Origin: Kappaphycus alvarezii
Taxonomy: Eukaryota; Rhodophyta; Florideophyceae; Gigartinales; Solieriaceae
Assembly: GCA_002205965.3 (NCBI GenBank)
Contig: NADL03000517.1
Span: forward strand, 310,001-374,000
Direction: 5' to 3'
DNA length: 64,000 bases
Positions 48,891-60,599 of the stretch are shown here, piece after piece (positions within the stretch are counted from its first letter, which is position 1; each line of letters begins with the position of its first letter). A program made the translations under genes and the position numbers. The notes under the pieces were generated by a model. The model had not been told where the DNA came from. It saw only the letters and a program-made list of their open reading frames with translations, and did no database searches.

Positions 48891-49459
48891 GCCGGGTAAG
48901 AAAGAAGGCCCGTCGAAATGTCCAAACAATATATATTTCAGGTGGAGTTGCGTTTTCGCAGAAAAGCTAAGGGAGTCTGATATGCTGTTGTTTTCGAGAG
49001 TGGCACGATCAAGTTTCATCGCGAAAAGCAAAAAGGAGTTTGAGGAGTGTAAAAAGGAGCGAGAAGACGCGTAACGCCTGGAAATAAAAAACATTGAGAT
49101 GATGATAGATGTGTTGCGCAACCGCAAATAAGTCTTTGTGTGACGTTAACAGATATAGAATAGGTTAAAACGGGCGGAGCTTCCCTTGGTGGCTGCGGGC
49201 CTCTCCAGCGAAATAATTTGTGCTTCAATCCTCAGAACCCTCTACCGCCCTTTCGCTGAGGTACTTTTCCAATGTTGGCGGCGAGACTCTAAAGAAGTGG
49301 GATATTTGGTTGCTGTTGCATATTTTGTGGAGTTTAAACATGGGCATGGTTCCAATATAATGGAGACCTACTGGAGTCTCACGTATCTTCATTTTGCGCT
49401 TCGTATCACATACGAGGAAATTAACCTCTTTGATGATCCACTTTACCGTTAATATACCC

Positions 49460-51330
49460 TTGACATCGATGGTTTGAATGTCATCTGGTTGGTATTCAAA
49501 TGGCTCCCCTTTCTTCTAAATTCAATGTACGAGCGCTAATTATACCACGAATATCCAAAGGTAACAACGACACCAATAATTATCACCAGTATCGATAATA
49601 TTGAGGTATAATATCGGATAATTCACCTGTACTACTCCGCAGGCGTCTCCTTTCGGTAGAGAACAAGGAAATTGGTATCCTGAAAGAGCTCGGGGCGGCT
49701 AAGACTCTACCTGCGAAGTACCACAGAACAGAAGGATAAGGGAAACACAAAGATTAATTTGGCTCACCTTGGGACGAGCTTGCCGGACCGCGGTCAGGGG
49801 AGATATGCGGGTTCAACGACGGCAAAATAGAAGCCAAAAGGGATAAACAGTAAGGAGCGAGCCTTAAAAGGATAAGGAGAGTAGTATAAAGTGACGGGTA
49901 CTCCGAGAGGTAGAAGGAGTTCGCCTTTTAATTGACAGGCACCAAGACGGAGGCTGCAGCTAAATATCTGCTAAGATGGAGGTTGTACTTAATATCGGCT
50001 AAGTACTGCTGGACTCCGATTGTTCCCTGTGATACACCGTAGTGGCCCGTGGCACATGGGTAACATTTTTTTACTTAAAAAATATGCACTACAATAAAAA
50101 CCCTACTGTGCGCTATCAACAGTACCGTAAAGACCGCACAGATTCCTCACCCAAGTGCACTGCACAGTACAGCCATGACTATACATGTGTATTATCATGC
50201 GGATCATGTAGGGCGTACTCGATGTGGACTGTTGGCGTCTAACTTCCCTTCAAGTAACCCACATGTGCTTACCGTTCGGTAGTGATTTCTGTCATTGCAC
50301 CACAAATAACATGCTATCGACACCGCTTGTGACATAAAGATGCCTTCATGAATTAATCTTTTATAGATCCATGAGCGTGAATTATCATTTCTTCAGGCGT
50401 ACTAATACCCTTTTACTTAAATGCTAGCTATTTTTTTGTGTCCATTGTACACGAACTCTTGTCATGTGTATGCGGTAGGTCTAGATACACCAAGATAAGT
50501 AACAAAGATGAGTTCACGCAGTTGGATCGCTTCTACATGATCTTTCACTGCTACGTTAAATCGATCCGCTCTCGAACTAATGTAACTCTGTGGAACAGGA
50601 CCCAAAATGAGATATGTTCTTACTGATATGAACTATCCATAGCTTCCAGAATATTTCTGACAGCTGAGATGGATGCTTACCGAATCAGGAGCAAATATTC
50701 CCATCTATCCCGAACAACTAAACGCCGGAGATCAGTACACACGGCCAGTAAGGGTCTTACGCTATAAAAATTTCGAGATGTAGCATCTGATGCGACGAAC
50801 GCACAAGAACGTGGATCAGCTTGGTGATGTCTTTAAACGCAGAGGCGAAATAGAACTAGTAAATCTCTGTCACTGAAGCGATTGAATTTTAATATGAAAT
50901 GAGTCGTTGCAATGCATGCTGCACGATCAAATAAAAGTTTCGTTTACTGCTGCCATTTTTTCATTCCCACCCGCAACTACGCCCAGTACATTAGCACTAT
51001 AAAAGGCGGAGGTATGTTTTGTGTCTAGCAAAAAAGCGCTTGCTAGTAGTTGCAAGCAAAGTTATGTGTATCCAGGCCTTTTTTGGTACGCTGAAAGCCA
51101 AAAATTTTCTGCGACATGAACGGCAGGGGACGTGGACTGACAGCGGGATACTCTAGTAATCAAGAGCCCTATTGTTTCATATTCATCTGCCTAGCACCGT
51201 ACGCCAAAGCGCAAAATATAAATCGAAATTCTTCCGCACAATCTGCTGTCAACTTTGCATGAAACGTATTGCGCATGCCAGACAGAATTCTAGCAGAATT
51301 CTGCAAAGAGATAGCTCCTAATCATCTGTT
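49460..51330. other. No readable gene; TATA-like box near 51.0 kb
   Basis: No protein family recognised. CTATAAAAGGCGGAGG at 50998-51013 is a good TATA-box match, about 330-450 bp upstream of the capsid-like frame. It could be the promoter of element A or of an LTR. Confidence 0.4.
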
Positions 51331-51339
51331 CCAAATCAC

Positions 51340-51817
51340 TTGCAATCTCCTCATCATCCATATTTACTATCCATCTTAAGCCTCTCTTCCCCACCAGACC
51401 CCATACTCCAGGCGTATCCTGTTACTCTTTTGTTGCACAGGGAATATTCCTCCGGAGCTCTCTCGATGGTCTACGACGGCATCACAGATGTGAAGAAGTT
51501 CTTCCTTTTACTCAAAACCCTCAGCATAGCTGGTAAATACAATGAGGAGAAGAAATTATCCCCCTTCGGATATAAGGTTGGGCCTGTGTTCGAGGTCTAT
51601 TACGACAACTTCGCGGCAGATAGAGAAATTATAGAACATGCCGGGAACAACTTGATCTTAAAAAGAAGGGTCTCGACCACTTCTCTGAAGAAGAAGAACA
51701 TCAATACATCATCCGTAAATCCTTGGAGATTGGAATTGACTTTAACGATATTCTGGGTTTGCTAATGGTGATGGAAAGACTCTACAGGATGGTCAGATTT
51801 GACGACATCGCCAAATA
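51340..51817 (+). pseudogene. Gypsy element A capsid-like Gag segment
   Basis: The frame 51340-51765 contains VYDGITDVKKFFLLLKTL and FEVYYDNFAADREI. Past a frame change, DFNDILGLLMVMERLYRMV follows. The spacing of aromatic residues resembles the helical Retrotrans_gag domain (F-x-G-x-x-V-x-x-F, then a terminal helix). This is weak but consistent with position between leader and protease. Confidence 0.45.
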
Positions 51818-52969
51818 AGTCTTGCTTTGTACTGCTAATTTCAGCCACGAGGACTTATAGTAGTTCATTGCCTTTTGTGACCCGGGAATTATGTAAACAT
51901 CGTGAAGGCATTGAAAAACTTCCACTCCAATCGCATCGATGCTCGAGCACTTGATTTTGGCCGTAAGAGGTCATCCTAACGAAAATAATGGTTACCGTGA
52001 AAAGAATATAGCGAATGACGTGGACCGCGAGGAAAAAATTCTTTCTCGATTGTCCCTTTCCATTAAGCCGAACGAAATGGAATTTACGGAAACGGTGGCA
52101 GTGCCGTTGTCCTCGAATCAACAAAGAAATGTCCTGCGACTTTTTCATAACTGTCGTGAGGCAGGGAAAGTATCTTCGAGGTGCGAGAAGAACACCTAAT
52201 TCAATAATCGACCCACTTTTGTGACGAGTTGGGCCAAGAGGAGAAAATTTGTTAAACTCCAGCTCGAAATAATGGAAAAGACGCCATCGAGAAAAAAATG
52301 AAAAAATTAGGGAAAAAAGAAGAAGAACACATGAATTTTGTCTGCAAGGACCTGACGAACGAGAAATTCGCCATCGAAAGGATAGCTTATGCAACAAAGA
52401 GATAGTTAATGCGAAGAAAAGGATCTCAGAAGGTAAAGCATAACCAAAATGACCGAATAAGTAAAAACAGAGGAAACCCAATATACCGCCTCATTTCAGG
52501 TTCCTCTAATTCTCGTCCGCCTTATTACATCCAGTGAATGTTCACCAGAAAAGTCAAGAAAGAGAACAATCAAAAAAAATAATTCGGGCGGGATCCAAAT
52601 ATTATGTGATAAAAGAACGTGATATTGGAGCTATCGAACTCAAATTACGGCCTTACATCTGGTCCGCTCCTTCTTAGGTCCGCTGAAGCTGCTACAAAAT
52701 TCATGTGTCGCATGTTTGGAAAGAAGTCTGTACCCCGAGTTAATGTTTTTTCTGGCTCTTTGCCGTGTTGGTAAGGCTCGTCCAACTAAGTGTATACGGT
52801 ACCGAGGTTTTGGCTTTATTAGATTTAAGAGGCGTCTCTAATGTTATATAAGCAGAAATATCCCACCTACTTTATCTATCGCCAAACTATACCGAAAGGA
52901 GGGTAAATGGTGCAAATTAAGATAGATTTTCGTGTTTTTGTTAGCTGTTAAGTACCCGACGACGTTCGA

Positions 52970-53100
52970 GATCATGCCGTCAAGGTTGACTACCTTTTCG
53001 TGGATAACTCCCCATTTTACCTCATAATCGACCTCACGACGCTCTCGTCTATGCCTCCAAATAATGGCTTCGGAGCGCATAGCGTCTGTCTCCAAATCGG
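52970..53100 (+). pseudogene. Gypsy element A retropepsin-like box
   Basis: One frame reads VDYLFVDNSPFYLIIDLTTLSSMPPN. PFYLIID.T..SS matches the ...LIDTGAx-S turn of retroviral-type aspartic proteases with the glycine lost. It sits between the Gag-like region and RT, as expected. Other parts of the domain are unreadable. Confidence 0.4.
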
Positions 53101-53489
53101 ATAAGAAGAGGTCATATAAACTTTGTTGCACTACTTGAGGCCCGCCGAAAAGCAGCTTGTGAGAAGAGAGGAAGTTGGACCACTGACCAAAGAATTTACT
53201 TCCGATGGTTATGCTGGTCCTGCGTACGATGAGTCATTGGAGAACAAATAGGGCTCTCCATCCGAGAAGATTCCAACTGAGCCTTGGGTAGCGAAGATGT
53301 GGGGTTAAGCGAGAATTTTTGGCTACAGCAGGTAATTACGAAGCTAGAGAAGATAAAGAAGAATTGATATGCGATCAAAGAGCACGACTGAATCACCTTG
53401 ACGAGGAGAGTGAAGGAGATATAAAAGGCCCGCTCCGTGACACAGAGACTATTTTATGACAGTAGATGAACTTCTCCCTGCGTCGGTAC

Positions 53490-54780
53490 TGATTAAGCAC
53501 TCATTCGAGTTGAAGGATCCGACTCCCATTAGGAATCGACAGTCAGGTGTCCCCTCGTCACAACCAGACGGCTCTCCAAGAGATCAACAGCACGTTAGAA
53601 GCTGGTATTATCACACCTGAGTCGACTGCATGGACATTTAACTTTTTTGTCCGCAATAAAAAGGACGAAAGGCCAAAGTTCTGTGTGGATTACCGCATGC
53701 TAAACGGGGAGATGAAGGCCGATCGTAGACCGTTAGCGAAAAAAGAAGAAATATTTGAACATTTGAAGATCAGTCCCATCCTTACTGCTCTAGATCTATT
53801 TCATAGTTATTGTGAAATCATAATGAGGGCGGAATGCAAGGATATGACCACATTTTTATGTCACATTGTTACATAAATTTCGAAGTGATGCCTCTCGGGT
53901 TGATGAACATGCCCTCTACATTCCTGCGTATTATGGATCAGAATCTGAGGGACATCCGCTTCGTCAAGGTATTCAGAAGACGTCGCATTGTTCTACTCCT
54001 CGACCAAGGAGTACTATTAACACCTTTGTGTAGTTTTAGAATCAGTACAGGAGACTGGATTGAAGTTAAAGATAACTAAGGGCAATTTAGCGAGGCCGTA
54101 TGTCACCATGCCCGGAAATTAAGTCGACAAAGAATGTCTCCATGTCAATAAACAGAAGATGAAAGCCTTCGAGGATGCACAGTTGCAGACAAACGCAGCG
54201 GAGGTAAGAATTGATCTTGGCTTACTGGAACATTATCGAAGCTTCATTAATTCATTTTCAGAGATAACAGCTTCCCTGCATGCCGCAAACTCGGGTGACA
54301 GGCGTTTTTACTGTACAAAAGAAATAAAAAAGTAGTTTAAAAACTCTACAGGAGAGACTTATTTAACCTCTTGCCGTCGTGATTCCGAACTTTGAAGCGC
54401 TTTCCGTTGTCGAGTAAATGCTTCCAGGTTCGCACTTGAGGCTGTGCTTCGCAGAAGAAGGAAGATGGGAAAAATCACCTCACGCATTGCGCTATCTTAT
54501 TATAAATGCTGCTGAATGAATGTATCACGCATGCGAAAGGGAAGCCTTAGTCGTAAGCTTTCCGTTGCGCAAGTTAGAGTATATTTGCTGTCTTCTGAAC
54601 GTTTCAAGCAGATAACATACCACCAAGCGCTCCGATACTAACTTAAGAAAAACGACGTACATAGAAGGCTAACAAGGTGGATGGACATCCTGACAAACTA
54701 TGAGTTTAGTTTTGAGTACCGAAATGGATCTGACAATTTGCTCACCGATTATCTGTCGCGCATGGTGCCCAAGAAGTAGC
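53490..54780 (+). pseudogene. Gypsy element A reverse transcriptase and RNase H
   Basis: Segments in order: HSFELKDPTPI; LQEINSTLEAGIITPESTAW; KKDERPKFCVDYRMLN; LTALDLFHSYCEI (first catalytic Asp); then, in another frame, VMPLGLMNMPSTFLRIMDQNL (P-F-G-L-x-N-A-P-x-T-F-Q). The F-x-D-D box region (RFVKVFRRRRIV) has decayed. Near 54680-54780 is TNYEFSFEYRNGSDNLLTDYLSRM, the terminal RNase H signature (H/N-x-x-A-D-x-L-S-R). A second TATA-like box (TATAAAAGGCCCG) stands at 53419. Confidence 0.7.
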
Positions 54781-54970
54781 ACACTGCCTTATACTGTGAC
54801 CATAATGAAGGAGAGCTCGTTTAGGCCCTGAAAGCACCTGATAAGGAGTATTACGAGAATCTGGGGTCGTTTTTAGTGGAACTAAGCCGTTATCTTCGGG
54901 GAAAAGATATAACAGACCAAAATGAGACGAAAAGCAGGTATATCAAATGCTCAGTCAAAAGTTTTGATTT

Positions 54971-55255
54971 GTGGAAGGATTGATTCTGAAGCACACAGAG
55001 ATTAGGCGCAGGTACATGCCACCCATCAGGAATAGAATTTCGGTATTTCACAAATCCAACCATAAATTTCAGCACTGGAACAAGGAATCAACAATTGAAT
55101 TCGTCCTTGACCACTATTGGTGGCCGCAGGTTTATCAAGGCATTCAGAACTACGAAGAAAGTTGCGACTTATGTCAGAGGACAAGACAAGTGTTCCTATA
55201 TCGAACTATTATGAATACTTTTTCACATATTTATACAGTGTTCGAATACTTTTAA
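54971..55255 (+). pseudogene. Gypsy element A integrase zinc domain, truncated
   Basis: Open frame with HKSNHKFQHWNKESTIEFV, HYWWPQVYQGI and ESCDLCQRTRQ, the H-H-C-C zinc-binding N-terminus of gypsy integrase. The catalytic core is absent; the sequence passes into AT-rich DNA just afterwards. Confidence 0.7.
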
Positions 55256-55589
55256 AGCGAATTTCATTGGAAAACGGAAAAAGGTTTGAAATAAATCAAT
55301 ATGTATCCACTACAATTTTTGATTGAAACTTAAATAATAATGAAAAATTGTTGATATAAACATGGCCTTCAATTTTTAATATATTTAACGCATGCGCTAA
55401 TTGTCTGCTGGATTTCAATTATTTCATTCGCGAGAACCAAATATGTAGTTTAGATAAATTGATTTATCCATGTTTATTATAATATTGAAGGGGACTTTCT
55501 ACCCATAAAATTGGCCTGTTAATCAAAATAAATTCTTTCTATTGCAAATCCATTCAAAAATGATGCAGATATTTCTGTTTTCAGACTTA

Positions 55590-55775
55590 AATAGGTTATT
55601 GAGGATATATCAATCTCTATCAGAAACTCAGTTATGCAATCAAAATTAGCATTCTGGTCCACATGCGCTGCGTCTGTAGTATATCGTGCCCACAAAACGC
55701 AGAATTTAGCCACCCTAATCAAAAGTAGTTTTTTTCGACTTCAATGTGTTGCGCATACAAATCAAAGTGATAAAG
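55590..55775 (-). repeat. Unassigned dispersed repeat, copy 3
   Basis: The reverse strand reads GCAACAC, AGTCG, TTTTGATTAGGGTGGCTAAA, TGCGTTTTG, GACGCAGCGCATGTGGACCA. These are in the same order and spacing as copy 1 at 29755-29900, roughly 70% alike by eye over about 115 bp. Confidence 0.75.
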
Positions 55776-55822
55776 TAATTCAAAAAAATCTATATTCTTT
55801 TTTACGTACATAGTTTCAACAC

Positions 55823-55857
55823 GCTAATAAATACTGAAATAATTTCTGTTATCTAGC
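55823..55857. repeat. AT-eroded inverted repeat beside copy 3
   Basis: GCTAATAAATACTGAAAT followed directly by AATTTCTGTTATCTAGC. The arms pair as GCTA..TAA..GAAAT with several mismatches. It occupies the same side of the dispersed repeat as the inverted repeats next to copies 1 and 2. Confidence 0.4.
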
Positions 55858-58450
55858 AAAAACTTCATTCACATCAAGTAAAAATTACAAAATACGTACA
55901 ACTGAATATTGAATTTTATCTCCAGTTTAAGTTATTTTCATTTCTTATCAACCCACATAGATCCATCTGGTTCCGAACTATTTCTGGACTCATTTTCTTT
56001 GAAAAATTGATAGAAACTCAATTAGAGAAGAATAAAGACATTTTTTGATCAATTAGACCAATTTACGATCATGATGGTCTGCTGTCAATGTACTAAGAGC
56101 TCATAGTTACGAGGTTTCAGCACTTTCGATTTTTTTACCCACAAATTCTTGACAATAATAAGAGACAACCTCTTACACATAATTTCGTAAAAATCCCCAT
56201 TTGATCGGTTTGTTCTGACAAGTTTTGGTTCGATGTTTTAATATCATTGCGAAAACTTTGAGATTCATTTGGAACACACACAAAAAACAAAAAATCTTCT
56301 TACCAAGAGCCTATTAGGATTTTTGTTTATTTCAGTATCAGTGGGGTTCTGTAGTTGATAATTGATCTTTACCGATATTTGAACTATTTGAAAAAAACAG
56401 TTAAAGTCTAATTGTTGACCCTTTCGGCCTTTTTTTGGTAAAATGGAAAATCTTTTTTATTTCTATTTTCTTAATTTGCTTCCATATAAATGTATCAAAC
56501 ATTATTGTAGATAAAGTACTTCCGAATATTGTTAATCTATTTCGCTACTTTATACATTTCAATTAATAACTTTATTCCATTGCATATTGCGTTACAGATT
56601 TAGTGCTTAAAATATTAAGATGCAGACGAGCCTGATACTTAACGTATACATCAGATGAACACCATAAATGTATTATTTAGGCCTTTTGATTAATTCTTAA
56701 TGATACTTACGAAAAAATACCAAACTCTCCAGTTTTTGTTCAACAACACCCAGTTTGTATTTTCCATCAAAAAGTGTTACATTTTCGCCCTCTCTGTTTG
56801 GCTCAATATAGATTACGTCTTCACAAAATATTATTGTAGTAGTAGTGCTTCTTTTGCTTTCTTACTGAGAAAATAGTTTAATGAAGTAGACTTAGTCATT
56901 AACTCAAATAAATATGAGAGTAGCTGGGTCTTTTCATTTAATGTCTCTTACCCAATATTAATTCAAATGTACTGTTTTTTAAATTTGGAAATGAAACATT
57001 ATATGTATAACATCATCAACAGTGTATGCACACTTAGGAAAATATTTCTAGTGTTGATGACATGAAGATTAGTAATGTAGAAATGAGTTTTATTGAATAA
57101 CTTTAAATGTATTCAAAATTTTATGTCCAATCTGAAGACCAAATGTCCATGAATTATAAATTAACCTGACAATTAAATGGCTTAAATAATATTATTGGAA
57201 GTAAATATCAAATATATGCTCTTTTATTGCTTCAGATAATATTTTATAATAGGTCAAATATGAAAATTTCCCAGTTTTAAGTTAAATTGGCAATCCCGCT
57301 CTAAGAATGTCCATACAGCTTTCTATGATACACCTGAGAATATTTCGCTTGTAAATATAGGGGAAAAAAACTTTTCTATTTCTGAAAAATATTACTATTC
57401 TACTATTAGATCCTGTGGGGAAATTTAAATGAGATAATTCCAATACTTTACACAGATTATCAACTATGCGGCTCAATATTCCTCTGATAGCGGTCCAAGT
57501 AATATATTTTGGAGCACTAAACAGTGTGCAAGAAAATATCGGATTGATTTCAATAACAAAGCATTTAACTTGAAATTTTAAAGTAATTATATTATAAATC
57601 AAAACTTACAAGATTAAATCAAAATAGAGAGTTCTTAGATACGATATATGCTTTATTGTGGATATTTCATAATTTTATAGATTTGGAGTAGGGAAATGCA
57701 AGCTCTTTCTAGCAGAGATAAAAACAAACAATTGAGAGAAGGAGCTCCAAACAGTTTGGTTACCCATTATTTATATGTATTTGCCTATTCTAAAGTAATA
57801 TTCTGATTCAAAACCAAATTTATCTCATATTAGAATCGCTTTGTCAATAATAAACAATATTTTCCCGATTGAACCAATTTGGAACTTTTTTTAACGATAT
57901 CCTGATCATTCATCGTAGCTACAATTTTGTTGTCTAATAAATATTCATACTAATTATTCTTATCTGATTGAACAAAGTAAAAGAGCTTATCGAATATTTA
58001 CACAAGGTATTTCAATGCATTTATAGCTACTGTGATGGCGATAGCTTGTGGTTTTAATTTACGCAAGCTTTCGTTCAAACGGAATGAAAAATTCTCCATG
58101 AGTGAAGTAAGGTATGTCTCGGAAGTTTAACATGTAAAGAAGCAATTGCTTTTTAAAAATCACTCAAGGCAGAAAGAATCGAGAAAAAGAACAGTTTTTT
58201 AGCTGATCCCTATGTAACCGCGAGGGTGAGTAGAACAGGTGTATTTTACTGAGAATTTACAATTATCATTTTTTTTGTAGTTAGTGCACAATTAGAGTAA
58301 ATATTCGACAGCACATCTATTCAAAGTTTAGTATCCACAGAGATTTTTATTTCAGTAAAGATAGTTTTTCTTTATAATGGAAACAATAGACTCAACACAA
58401 ACCACTGACCACAGAGAATAACACTCCACAATTTTTACAGTTCTTGCCAT

Positions 58451-59241
58451 CTCCCTCCCACATTTCACTTTATTCCTGGACTTGTCCGTCTTTTCCAAAT
58501 CACTTCTCTGTAGGCAACCCGTACTCGTTCTTTATTGCCGCTGGCAGAGCTGATTTTATCGTCTTTTCTTGATTTATTTTGAACGAGTCTGCCTATTGAT
58601 AAAAGCAGGTAGTGTGCTGGAAATTCAGAGAATTTCTGTCGACTATCGACTACCATTGACAGTTTTACCGTACACTCAACCGAGTGGATCACGGTGCGTG
58701 CGGTCCAGAACACTCGGCATCCAACCTGGAGCTGGTCTTTCCCCAGCCGACAGCCCACCATTAGACCCATGTGACATAACTGATCTCTAACTTACTTATT
58801 TATTACTTTGCTAACATTGACTTTCCTTACCGCACATTTGTAGATAGTTCTAACCTAATTGACCACTTTTTATACACAGCAGGCCACTACGGCCCCAGAT
58901 TAAACAGCCACTAATGTGTTGCTCTGAACTTTACTCCCAACTTCCGCCTTCGCAGCAACCTTTCCAACGGCAACTTTGGCTACAGTCACTTCTATCTACC
59001 CGGGTTCCCATTCTAACTTCAAAAGGAATTTCTTGACGTGAGTATTTGGCTATTCAAGATGGAGCAGTATTTCGTTTGCTCTAGATCCTCAACCTGGAGC
59101 AGATGAATCCCGAGAAAGATTGTGTTACTTTTGCTGTTACTTTTTGAAAAGAGCCTGCATCGGTTTTGTGGTTCACGTTGATTCAAAGACACAAATTGCC
59201 AGATACCTGGCAGGGGTTTCGAAACAAAGCAAGTCAATATT
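58451..59241. other. Leader region of gypsy element B, nothing recognised
   Basis: No protein family seen. A 101-codon minus frame at 58465-58770 has no known domain. The 5' LTR of element B should lie here or in the AT-rich block, but I could not match it to the 3' flank. Confidence 0.4.
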
Positions 59242-59784
59242 TTGTGCCTAGTAACCAGGTTCGGCTTACCCGAGACAAATCTACGCAATCCTCGCTGCGA
59301 GACTTCGGTCGCGAAGTACTTGACTGATTTCCGTAACATCTGCCTGACTGTTCTGGAGATGAACGATGGAGAGAACTGGGACCGCTTCGTATCGGGGCCG
59401 AAGAAGGAGGTCCGATTGAAGTGCTTTAGGTCAAACGCCATTACGTTTGAAAAATCGGCGACAGTCGCGTTACGAATTGATGGGACAAGTATGGGAGCTG
59501 AGGCAAGCGGCACAGGAGGCTTAGGACTTGGCAAGGGAGGAGAAAATCTGATGCCCATGGGTGCTGTAAAAGTTCAAGGACGCCAAGATGGAAGAAGAGC
59601 AAACCCGGAATGGAAAAAGGAACATCTATATGACTTTTACAACAACCGGCGCTTCAAATGCGAGAGGGTAGGATGCAAATCGTGGAAGTTCCTCAAAGGC
59701 GGTAAGTACAGGAACAGGCCCGCTGTTAACAACGACGAGGCGCAAGTGGCTCTCCTCGGATTCCGCGGCGTCCGGGGATTGTAA
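59242..59784 (+). CDS. Gypsy element B Gag, open frame
   Basis: An unbroken 180-codon frame. NPRCETSVAKYLTDFRNICLTV is a typical C-terminal Gag helix region (S-V-x-x-Y-x-x-x-F-x-x-x). It is followed by a Gly-rich linker and RFKCERVGCKSWKF, which looks like an altered zinc knuckle. A basic tail follows. The upstream part of Gag (before 59242) is out of frame. It would package the element RNA. Confidence 0.55.
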   Translation: MCLVTRFGLPETNLRNPRCETSVAKYLTDFRNICLTVLEMNDGENWDRFVSGPKKEVRLKCFRSNAITFEKSATVALRIDGTSMGAEASGTGGLGLGKGGENLMPMGAVKVQGRQDGRRANPEWKKEHLYDFYNNRRFKCERVGCKSWKFLKGGKYRNRPAVNNDEAQVALLGFRGVRGL

Positions 59785-59893
59785 CTCTTCCGAGTCGGAA
59801 AATTAGGTAGTGCTTCGAGAATAAGTAAAGTCTTTTATGATGGACCTTTGAAATGGAGAGTGCACCAACCATTTCACCCCCTGTGGGGAAAAT

Positions 59894-59980
59894 ATGCCAA
59901 TCTTTCGACTGAAGATCCTATACCAATCGGGGGAAGGGGGAACTATGCAGATCTTTCGACTGACGACCTTATACCAATCG
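59894..59980 (+). repeat. 36-bp tandem-type duplication between Gag and protease
   Basis: ATGCCAATCTTTCGACTGAA... (59894-59929) and ATGCAGATCTTTCGACTGAC... (59945-59980) agree at 31 of 36 positions and lie 51 bp apart. Both end TATACCAATCG. Confidence 0.85.
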
Positions 59981-60004
59981 CAGATACTTTTTCATTTCGG
60001 TAAC

Positions 60005-60270
60005 AGTTGAAGGACATGAAGTGCGCATACTTACGGATGACGGATGCAACACCAAAAAATTATCCAAGGACTATGTGCGACGTCATAACGAGAGCTTCGA
60101 TGTTATCGATGAGTATATTATGATATATCATTCGAAGAAAGACATCACCTAAAATTCTTTGGAGGTAGCGCGATCTGCTGCAGTTCAGGTCGGACCGACT
60201 GTGTACACTAGAAAGTGGGTAGTTGCGGGCTTTCGTTGCGATTTGCTGTTGGAAATGCCGTTGCACGAGC
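60005..60270 (+). pseudogene. Gypsy element B aspartic protease
   Basis: VTVEGHEVRILTDDGCNTKKLS fits the retropepsin flap-to-active-site layout (V-x-G-x-x-V-x-x-L-x-D-x-G). The motif is DDGCNT rather than D-T/S-G-A. After one stop, YTRKWVVAGFRCDLLLEMPLH fits the second conserved part (Y-D-x-I-L-G-M-x-W-L-x). It would process the polyprotein. Confidence 0.6.
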
Positions 60271-60599
60271 ACTTCTCGCCCAATGATGACTAAATTGACG
60301 CCAATTATTAAGACCGTGGGCGTGCAAGAAAGCAGACTGTGAAAAAAACGAGTATTGGCGTGAAGAAGTTTCGTTCCCTCCTTCGCAAGAAAGGCTATTT
60401 AAATGACTTCCAATTATTCCAAGTGTGCGAGGCGCATCATATCACGGCGGAGAAGATACCTAAAAGGAGATGGGTACGAGAAGTTGAAATAGTTACTGTC
60501 AAGAGTCGTTATTTTGTGGACGAGTTGCCAGGTGCTTACCCTCAAAGCGAGATGTCGATCAACCATCGAAGTCAGATGGTCCCGCCACACAAACCCCAT

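Larger units (their letters stand above)
48690..55255 (+). mobile_element. Ty3/gypsy retrotransposon, decayed and truncated (element A)
   Basis: The order on the + strand is acidic gag-like N-terminus, capsid-like region, protease-like box, RT, RNase H, integrase zinc domain; RT before integrase is the Ty3/gypsy order. The coding sequence is shredded by stops and frame changes. The element ends inside the integrase zinc domain at about 55255, where a very AT-rich block begins. No 3' LTR is recognised. The 49460-51330 interval holds no readable coding sequence. Confidence 0.7.
55260..58450. other. Very AT-rich block without genes
   Basis: By eye this is much richer in A and T than anything else in the window and lacks any frame over about 110 codons. 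No organellar gene, tRNA or rRNA was recognised in it. It interrupts the gypsy integrase at its left edge. It contains copy 3 of the unassigned dispersed repeat. Confidence 0.7.

Noticed and set aside
55260..58450. AT-rich block as a mitochondrial or plastid insertion
   Set aside because: No organellar coding, rRNA or tRNA sequence is recognisable. A nuclear dispersed repeat copy lies inside.
59019..59558. 179-codon minus frame opposite element B Gag
   Set aside because: Antisense of the recognisable Gag segment; no family match.
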